Below, one piece after another: positions 55,330-64,000 of a stretch of DNA of 64,000 nucleotides. The position numbers and the translations under genes are program-made. Under the pieces are notes generated by a model. That model was not told the origin of the DNA, made no database searches, and worked only from the letters and a program-made list of their open reading frames with translations. The DNA is from Neurospora tetraspora (Eukaryota > Ascomycota > Sordariomycetes > Sordariales > Sordariaceae): contig NW_026944384.1 in assembly GCF_033439725.1 (NCBI RefSeq), forward strand, positions 310,001 to 374,000, read 5' to 3'. The first letter of the stretch is position 1, and the number at the start of each line of letters is the position of its first letter.

Positions 55330-58017
55330 TTATAAGATATATTTAATTTCATATAAGTACCGATATTAATAATCCTTCGGTTAGAATTAATATTAATAAG
55401 TATATCCGTTTTAATATTTTTAAAGCAAAACACTTAATAACGACGTTTTATAATCGATTAGAAAAGCTTTTTAAAGAATATATTTTTATTCGGAGTAAAA
55501 GCATTATTATTAATTAAATCGTAGAGGAAGTCCGTAATTTCTAGCGTTTAATTGCTATAATTATCGGTTATTTTTATTTTATTTTAAATCCTAAAATTAA
55601 TTTTAACCCCGCTTAATATATTAATACTATAACTTAAACCGCTAATTATTTCCTTATTACTAAATAGGCCCTAAATATTTTAATTGCCGTTATAATAGTA
55701 TTAGATTAATTTATTACTTAGCGTATTTATAAATTTACGAATTATTAGTGTAAATTTTAGAAAACGTTATAGAAGTTTATTAATAGCCCTTTTCCAGCTT
55801 ATATATTTATTTAAATTATTATTTATTAGAATTTAGATAATAATATTAAATTCTATCTCCCTTGACTTAGTTTACGCGTTAATATAGGTCTTCGTATTGC
55901 CTGTCCTACGTTATTTTTTCAATATAATTATTTATTTAACTTCGATGCCCGCTTTTGTATTTCCGACGATAATGGTAACGATAACGGCTATTAGTCACCG
56001 GTAATTCGCTTTAACGATCCTTCGCTTTTTTTAATCTATTGTATAGAAGACTATTTCCAAATTATTTGATTTATTTTCTATATATTTAATAACGAATTTA
56101 TTTGTTCTATTTTTAGTAATTTATAATAACGTTGCTATCGTAGAACTCTTTAGCTTTAATTATAAAGAATTTAAAGAGGATATAGATATTAATAAATGTT
56201 ACTCCTCTACCGATAAAAATGAATCCGATAGCGAAATGGAGCTTTCTATCAACGGAGGCTCGGCAGTCGGTCTTATTTTCGAAAATGGTAAATTTAATTA
56301 CTTTTTTAAATTCTCCGAACGTTCTAATTCCTCTAATTCTTCTAATTCCGAACTGTCTTTTAATTTTAGGTCGTTTTCTAATTCCGGGTTGTCTTTTAAT
56401 TTTAGTAATAATTCTAACGGTTTTACAAATTATATAGAATTGGATATCACTTTTTTCGATGGTATTTAAGAAATTAAATCTTCTTATCGTTCTTTTTTAA
56501 AATCTTCTTTCATTTCCCTTAATAAATATAATACTATCCTGACCTTTAGTTATAACTATACTTCTATTTAAAAAAGTAATAAAATTCCCATTAGTAGCGA
56601 CTTTATATTTTTATATTATATAAGTAATATACCCCGGCTTCCTATTAATATGTCTTTTAATAATCATAATAGCTGGTATTTTTATTATTAAAATTTCCTA
56701 AATAATGTCCTTACTATTTTTATATCCGTATATTAATAAATTAATATCCACGAATTACCTTTTAATTAATTAATTCTAAACCCTCTTTTTAAATCGGGCC
56801 CTTTCTACTCCCGAAGCCCCTTCGGTTTTAAAAATAAAAAAATCTTTACTTTTATTGATAGAAATTTATAATCTAATTCGGGAGGAAGTAACTCTTCGCT
56901 TAATAAATAATATAATTCCGTTACTTTAAATTCTTTTATCAATTATCTTTTTAACTACATCCTTTTTCTTTTTATAGAATTTTAAAAATAGGTTTTACCC
57001 TTAAAATAGGGCGGGGATATAAATTCTATTAACGTAGCGTTAAAAGTTTCCATAATAATTACCCCCGCATTTTATATAATTACTTTCCTTTTAACAGTTC
57101 CTAATTTTTTCGATACCCCCTTTTAAGAAATTAACCTATTTAGTTATTTAAATAAATTATTTTATATTAAAAATCGTTTAGTTTTAGCCTTCGTAATTTA
57201 AATTAATAATTCCTCTCTATTTAAAATCGGGCTTTTCGCCGCTTCTTCGGCTGTAATTATATTTCTTATTCTAATAATTTTATCTCCCATTAAACCCGTT
57301 ATAAAAGTCCGTCCTATTATTAGGAAGGTTTTTCCTTTAGAGGTAGTTCGTTAATTTATAGAGAATCTACTTATTATAGCGCCCTATTATCCCCTTTTTA
57401 CTAACCCTAAAAAATTAAAAATTATAAGTTACGCTTATATTCTTGAAAATTGATTTATTATATTTATTAAGGGTAATAATCTTTAAATACTTTATTCGAA
57501 AATTTTTAACGTTTTTCTAGCGGTTCTTATTGGTATTAAATCGGAAAGTCCTGTAATTTCGTACGGAAGGCCTTCTTTAACCTATATTAAATTAATCGCT
57601 TTCTTAACTTATAAATTTATTAATACTTTTCTATTAGGTTTTCTTATCCTTTTTAAATTTTATTTATTTATTATTTTCTACCGTAATCCCCCTAATTTAA
57701 TTGGCGGTTCCGCTTCTATCAGCCGTTGTTTTACCGCTATTAAAAAAGGTAAAAGTAAGGAGGTTTCTATTAGCTAGCGTCTTATTATTATTAAAAAAAG
57801 TAAGGGTAAGGAAATATTTTTTCTATTTATTAAATTTAAAGCCCCTATAGTCGTAGCCTTTTTTAAAATTTACTGTTATTTACGTATTAGCGAATCAGTA
57901 ATCGTTCTTTATAAAGTTTTTGTAAATATTCGTTTTAAATCTATTATATCGGTCGTCCGTACCGACTGTATTATAAATATTTCGATTCCTAAGTTTACCC
58001 TTCCAGTAGCCTATTAA
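55330..58017 (+). pseudogene. Opposite-strand ORF of the chromovirus, copy 2 (fuller form)
   Basis: One plus-strand frame runs from about 56120 to the stop at 58015-58017, interrupted only by stops of RIP type (TAA/TAG from CAA, CAG or TGG). It includes an unbroken stretch from 56236 (MELSINGGSAVGLIF). An upstream part from about 55330 (YIRFNIFKAKH, FYNRLEKLFKEYIFIRSK) is in another frame, so an intron or indel lies near 56110. The protein is acidic and Ser/Asn-rich in the middle (FSERSNSSNSSNSELSFNFR), Lys/Ser-rich later, ending LPVAY exactly as in copy 1. Roughly 850-900 codons. No known domain was recognised. It converges on the end of pol, and the same arrangement in copy 1 shows it belongs to the element. 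Confidence 0.6.
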
Positions 58018-61000
58018 TATTCCCCTTATAAATATAATATTTTAAATTAAATAATTACGAATAATCCTTTTAAGAATATTAATAGGGGTTAAATCTCTTA
58101 GGATAAATTTATTTAATTATATTTTCTATTTAAATATATTCTTTCGTTAATTACCGATTCTTCAAGTTTCTTCTTCAATGACCCTTCGACTTCTTATTTT
58201 AATTAGTATTAAATTACTAGTCTATTATAATTATTACGGAATTTTAGTATCGTTTAAAAAGTATTTCTTTTTTTAAAATAATTAGATCTATTTTTTATAT
58301 TATTAATTTAATTATTTTATTTCTTATAATGCTTCCATTTAATCTTCTAATATTTAGAGAATACTTTCTACGCGTTGTAGAAATATTTTTCCGGTTTTTA
58401 AATATTATATTTAATGGGTTAACCCGTTTATTTAATTAACAATTTTTATTCTATCCCTCCTCTTTTATAATTTATTACTTCTTTTATTTTCTATTCTTTT
58501 TATTTTTCCGCCATTTCTAATAATAGTATATCTTCAGTAATTTTATTCCCTATTTTCTAAAAGTTTAATAAATTTATAGGGAAAATATCGTATATCCGGC
58601 AGTATTATATTAGTAAAATGATTTAATATATTTATAATCCAATCTTCTATTTTATTTTGATTTTAATAAATGTAGGGGTTAATTTATAGTTTTTAAATCG
58701 AAAATTCTTCGTAAATAGTCTTATTAAATTTTTAGGTCGGAATTCTATCGGCGTATATTATTTATTATACCCCTTTTATTAAATATGGATAGCCTATTCC
58801 TAATAGCGTTTTATAACTTTATATATTTATTTTACTTTTTAAAACCTTTCCTTTATTTCCTAAACCTATAGTTCATCTCAGCTTTCTATATATTCTATTA
58901 TACGTCAATAATATTTATAGAGGGCTTCGAACGGCGAGACCCTAATAATAGAATATATTAAATTATTATAAGTGAATTCGGCTTCCTATAATTAGCGGTA
59001 TTATAGTAGCGAGTTTCCTTCTAGGGCGTTAATACGAAGGAATTTTTTTAAAGTTTAATAGAAGCGTTCGGTTTAATTATTTATTTATAAATAGAAGGTG
59101 GTAAATAGCTAATGTAAAATATTTTGGGTTTTAATAAAATATTTTTTTAAAATTCGTTTGTAAATAATTTATTTCGATCGTTAATGATTCTTAAGGGGGA
59201 GTTGTAACAATATTTAATGTATTTATATAGGAAGCTAACTATCGTTACTATATTTAAGGTTTTAATTATTAGAATAAAGAGTCTTATCTTCGTAAATTGG
59301 TCGATAATTACAAGGACGGCGTTATATATTTTACTATTAGTCCCCTAGTTCGGCGGTAGGCTGGTAATAAAATCGATATTAATTTCTTAGAAGGGTTGCT
59401 CAGGTAGCGGCAAGGATTAGAAGTTTTTATAGGGTTTATATTTAGGACGTTAAGTACTTTAATACAATTTATATCAAATAATATATTTTTTTATATCCTT
59501 CGCGAAATTCTCTTAGTAGAATTTCGTTTTAATAAATTCTAAAATTTTAAAATTATTTATATAACCGGCCCTTAAATTATTATAATAAATATATAGGATT
59601 TTTTTATGTAGTAATCCTTTATTCAAGATTTTTAACTATTTTTTAAAATAAAAAAACCTTTAATTATTTAATTTATACCCTTTAATTATTAAAATTTTAG
59701 TTCGTACGGTCGCCGATAGGTTAGTAATATTAAGGTCCTAAAATTAGAATTCTTTTACTACGGTATAAAATGCTTAATTTATTTATAATATAAAGGGTAA
59801 TCCTTTATATATTAATTTATAGGCGACTTTCTTTAGGATAATTTAGGGAAAAGGATTATCCTTAGGGTTTAATAGGGTTGCTTTTAACCCCCGTTTTGTC
59901 GCCGATTTAATAATTTTCCTAATTTATTTAACGAACGTATATATTATTATTTTCTCGCTAAATTAATACCTTATTTTAGAATTAAATTATTTTCAGAAGG
60001 ATATTAATAATTATTAAATTAAACTGAATTTCTTTTAGAGAGTAAATAGGACGTTATTATATTCTATTTCCCCCTTTATATAGTTTAGCTTCTTAAATAG
60101 CCCGTCTATAAAGTTCGTAGTGCTAGGTTAATATTCTATAATAAAATCGAATTATAATAATCGATATATTTATTACGTTAACTTTCTTTGGAAATCCTTC
60201 GTTAAGGATTCTATAATATTTATTAAGGTTTAGTAGTTTATAAGTATTAAAATCTTTTTAGGAAATCCGTTTAAATAGTAGTTCTAATATTTTAAATTAA
60301 CTACTATAGCGAAAAGCTTTTATTACCCTGTATATTAACGCCGTTCGATATTTATTAGTTTTTTCGAAAAGAAAATCATTAAATATTATTAGTTGTCGAT
60401 CTTTTAAGATAAAATACTTGAAATAACTTTAATATAAGCGTCCGTTTCTACTTTCATTTCTTAGAAGTAGTCTTAACATTAGAATATAAACGCTAATACG
60501 AAGGCGTCCTTTAAAGTCTAGAATATTTTATTTACTTCTTTTAATTATTTAAATAGTTTAGTCTTCTTTTTATTCATATTTCCTTTTAGTAAGTCCGTAA
60601 GAAGGGCTATTAATTTAAAATATTTATAAATAAAACGCTAATAGAAATTAGCAAACCCGAAGAAAATTTAGATATTGTAGTACGATTCCGGTATTAATTA
60701 TTCTTTAATCGTTACGACCCGGGTCGGGTTTATTATAATCCCTTCTATTATTATTTAATAGTTGGGGAATTTGATATATTCTTTATAGAATTCGTATTTC
60801 GAAAGTTTAACGTATAATTGGGCGTCCCTTAATTATTTAAAGATAAATTATAAATACTTATTGTATGGTTTTTTAATTTAGGAATAAATTAAAATATTAT
60901 CGAAATATATAATATAAATTCGGTTAACCAAACCCGCTAAAACCTTATATATATACGTTTAAAATATAGTAGACGTATTAATTAGCCCGAATAGTATTAT

Positions 61001-63170
61001 AATATATTTAAAATCATTATATTTAATTTTAAATGCTATTTTCTACTAATTTCCTTCTTTAATCCCAATATGATAATACGCCTCCTATAAATTTACTTTA
61101 GAGAAAGTTTTAGCGCCCGATAGCCGATTTATTAATTCCGCGATTAAAGGTAGCGGGTATTGATTTTTAATTGTTATTTGATTCAAATTATAATAATTTA
61201 TATATAAACGTAGGGAGTTATCCTTCTTTAAAATAAATAGGATTAATAACCCCGCCGGGCTTTTAAAATATTTAATTTTCCATATACGTAAGTTCTCCTC
61301 TAAATAATTTTGTAGAATATTTAATTATACTTTCGAAAGGAAGTATATTATTTTAAATAGTATTTCTTCACCCTCTTTAATTCTAATTTCGTTTTTAATA
61401 TTAAAAAGGGTCGGTAATAATTTCATTCCTTCTTTCGAAAAATATAATTCGAATTCTTCTAAGGCGGGTAGGATAGTCGCCGCCCCGTCGGCATTATTTT
61501 CCTTATTATTTATATTTTTAATAGTAAGCTTTATAGGGTTATATATCAATATAATATTAGCCATAAAAGTTCGTTTGCTATATATTATATTATACGTAAA
61601 AATTATTAGGTCCGTTATTTATAGTCTATTAAATTCGAATTTATTATTATATATATATATAATAATATTTTCCGAGCTTATACCTAACATTAATAATAAT
61701 AGTAGTAATACTTTAATATTTCTACGGATTATATAGAAGAGTTAGGTCGTTGCCCGTTCTTATCCTATTTTATCCTTTATTTAGAAAGTAATTTCGAACG
61801 TTCTATAATAACGAATTTTCTGCTATTTGTAATTATTAATACTAATAGTACTATTATTTCTATTTATTTTAATTTATTCCTTCTTACGAAATTCTTATAG
61901 ATTATATTAATTTCGGCCCCTGTATTAAAGTCTATATTAACTTTTAGTCAGCGACCTTTCAATAAAGTTACTATTACTATCATCTTTATTAAATTAACTT
62001 TTCCGGCTGTCCTAAACCCTTTAATTTCTATAAACAACGATTTATTTATAGAGTTTAACCTTTTAATAGCCCTTTAGAATTAGAGAAATAATTATTTTCT
62101 TTATTTTTTTTAAGTTTATGTTCGGTAATAATATTTTAAATACGGGCTCCTTTACGGGACCTATTACAGGATTTATAATATCCTTCCGTCTTAAATTTCT
62201 TAAAGTAATTCCTAATAATATATTCTTTTTCTTTATAACTATAATATTTTAATTTTAGACGTTTAGAATTTATTTCCGTCTGGTCGGAAGATTATTCCCG
62301 CCTCTAATTATTATAAAATTTATTCGAACGGTCTTTAAAACTTTCTAACCCTTCGGTATTAAAATTATTTTATAATTTATAAAATTATTAAGACTCTTTA
62401 TATTTAAATATATCCCTTTTACATATTTTTTTACAGTTTTTTAATTATTAATTTAATACTTTTTAAATTATATTTTAAGTATCCTTAATAAAGATTTCTA
62501 TATCCTAGAAATATTAATATATTTCCTTCCTTAACCAAAAGAAGAAATTATAAACTTAATTTTTATTATCAACGACCGATTAGTTTAAACGTTAGTGATT
62601 AATTTAATGCCATTCCTCTAAAGCCTACGGATCTTTATTATTCTATTAAATTATTTAATAAAAGAATTTCCTAATTTTTAATTTATAGTATTTTAGCATA
62701 ATATATTCTTTATAAACGAATTATAAGAATTTTTTCTAAATTTTATTTCGCTTTCAACTATTTTCGTAAGTAAACCCTACAAAAAATATTCGCTAGGAAA
62801 TAGTAATTTTATTATTAATTTTCGAAAGCGTTTATAAAATAAATTAGAAGTCCATAGTATTTTCGCGGGCTCAGTTACTTTTTTTTAAACCTTTAATTTA
62901 ATTTTTAATTTCGGCGCTAATATTAGTCGGTTATAAAATACGTACGTTATAAGTAAGTATTCAGAAATTAATCGGTTCTTTATCCTCCTTTCTTTTACTA
63001 AATTTATTATTATTTTGTACAATTTAAAAAATATTTCTAAAAATTAAAAGGTTATTTTTTCAATTAAAGGGTTAATTTTCTTTAGGCGTAATTAATATTT
63101 ATACAAATATTCCGAACAATTCCTATCGGTTTTCAAATACCAAAGCGAATTATTAATTAAATATAATGCA
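57995..63170 (-). pseudogene. RIP-mutated chromovirus gag-pol, copy 2
   Basis: Read on minus through stops, the domain order equals copy 1: gag (about 63170-62050), protease region (about 62000-61900), reverse transcriptase (about 61320-60450), RNase H (about 60450-60000), integrase zinc-binding and core (about 59620-58700) and the C-terminal chromodomain (about 58480-58300). There is no insertion at the RT YLDD site, so the hAT-like element of copy 1 is a later, copy-specific event. Domain limits are approximate because they were placed by alignment to copy 1 by eye. Confidence 0.75.
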
Positions 63171-63174
63171 TAAA

Positions 63175-64000
63175 ATAACTCATTTACGCTTTTAAATTAT
63201 ATTTTTAAAATTTTTACTCCTTCCTTTAAGCGACGTTTATTATAATAAATACTTTATATTTATAAATTCGAAGGTAGTTTAGATGTAGTTTCCGTAGTTG
63301 TTATTAATTATATTGGTCTATAATATAGGTATAGAATCGTTCGAAGGGGGATTTCTAATTATATAAATAATAAGGGGAACGATTAATAAAATAAATAATT
63401 GCGTAAATAGTTTTTAATTATAAATCTTTTAGTATTTTCGAATTCAATAATATTGTACGGTATTTCTCTTTAATTATACCCCTTAAATGTTCTACCCCTC
63501 TATTTTGTATTTAGGTATTAGGAATAGAATGTTTAAAAATTATATTATATTGGGCGAATTTGTTTTTAATTTTATTGCTTATAAATTTATTATTATATTC
63601 GACGGTTTTAACGTTAATAGTATATTAGTACTTAAATATTTAGATATGGTTAGTTAGGGTATTAGTTATTATAATAGTTTTTCGATTCGATAAGTAGTAA
63701 TTTTAAATTAATTTTAATTATCGATAGGTAATTAGAAGGAGGTAGTATAATTTTTTGAATTTTGTTTTAAAGTCGAAGAAATCGACGACGAATCATTCTC
63801 TTAGGCCGTAACTCCGGTTTTTCAAAACGCGGCTAATTTATTATTTTATCTTTATTATATTATATATATTATATTTAATTAAAAGTATATTACGTAATTG
63901 TATTCCGTTAACACTTTATAAACAGTTAAGTATTTAGGGATTTGGGTAGCCGAATTATTAATATTATATTTCTATTAGTTATTTCGAAGGTCGTTGCATA
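63175..64000 (-). pseudogene. Copia integrase fragment joined to chromovirus copy 2
   Basis: On minus the frame reads FVVDFFDFKTKFKKLYYLL, then the integrase region with EYNNKFISNKIKNKFAQYNI and LRGIIKEKYRTILLNSKI. It matches copy 1 copia at about 25130-25480 and extends further toward the integrase N terminus, which is missing in copy 1. It stops near 63175 where gypsy gag begins, and at the other end it runs off the window. Confidence 0.7.

Larger units (their letters stand above)
54197..63170 (-). mobile_element. Ty3/gypsy chromovirus copy 2, inverted, 5'-truncated
   Basis: Same element as 17050-25120 but on the minus strand. It runs from a gag region (to about 63170) through protease, RT, integrase and chromodomain to about 58.0 kb. 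An opposite-strand frame (plus strand, ending 58017) and a 3' LTR (54197-54507) follow. The 5' LTR and start of gag are missing; at about 63170 the sequence switches to copia integrase. Shared landmarks with copy 1 include the GACCCGGGTCG site near 60715-60725 (copy 1 near 20997) and the AAGAGGGTTTA/GGGCCC segment near 56790 (copy 1 near 24925). It is heavily RIP-mutated. Confidence 0.85.

Overview
This window comes from a filamentous ascomycete of the Neurospora/Sordaria group. The evidence is short introns with GTAnGT-type donors, unmistakable Pezizomycotina proteins, TTAGGG-type repeats, and two long blocks of extreme A+T content whose only recognisable content is retrotransposon genes full of C-to-T and G-to-A changes. 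That is the signature of repeat-induced point mutation (RIP). A Zn2Cys6 regulator matching COL-26 and a cerato-platanin matching CCG-14/snodprot1 lie on the same stretch. From memory these are neighbours in N. crassa (NCU07788 and NCU07787), which supports Neurospora.

Layout. 1-16.0 kb: normal-composition DNA with one gene, col-26 (minus, 3555-5863), and two short inverted-repeat elements (8308-8684, which carries internal telomere-like repeats, and 10493-10744). 16.06-28.59 kb: a complete LTR-to-LTR Ty1/copia-type insertion (174-bp LTRs, perfect 5-bp target duplication AAACC). It was split by a Ty3/gypsy chromovirus (311-bp 5' LTR at 17050), and two ~0.5-kb hAT-like inverted-repeat elements were added later. 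28.6-53.7 kb: the gene-bearing part. It holds a 170-bp inverted-repeat element just upstream of ccg-14 (30941-31445), a secreted six-cysteine protein gene (minus, 33486-34260), a SAM-dependent methyltransferase (39137-41446), an LYR-motif protein of the LYRM5/ETFRF1 type (minus, 42010-42804), a mitochondrial hotdog thioesterase-like protein (43746-45307), and a tandem run of paralogues of the six-cysteine secreted protein (45.9-53.0 kb: three apparently intact or nearly intact, two broken). 53.7-64 kb: a second RIP-mutated block, mainly an inverted second copy of the same chromovirus joined to a copia integrase fragment.

How the pieces fit. COL-26 is known as a regulator of glucose and starch responses, and CCG-14 is a clock-controlled secreted protein. 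Here their start codons are 25 kb apart, half of that distance being retrotransposon. The six-cysteine secreted family is the most interesting protein content: it keeps a signal peptide, two phase-0 intron positions, six cysteines and a strongly conserved core, but diverges freely elsewhere. It is arrayed next to a RIP-mutated transposon block and includes pseudogenes, which is birth-and-death evolution. The chromovirus is the most interesting mobile content: both copies carry, between pol and the 3' LTR, a long reading frame on the opposite strand whose end converges on pol. In the normal-composition DNA, the 8-mer TACCTCTA/TAGAGGTA is strikingly over-represented. Apart from the genes listed, the stretches at 1-3.5, 5.9-16, 28.6-30.9, 31.4-33.5 and 34.3-39.1 kb show no convincing coding sequence.
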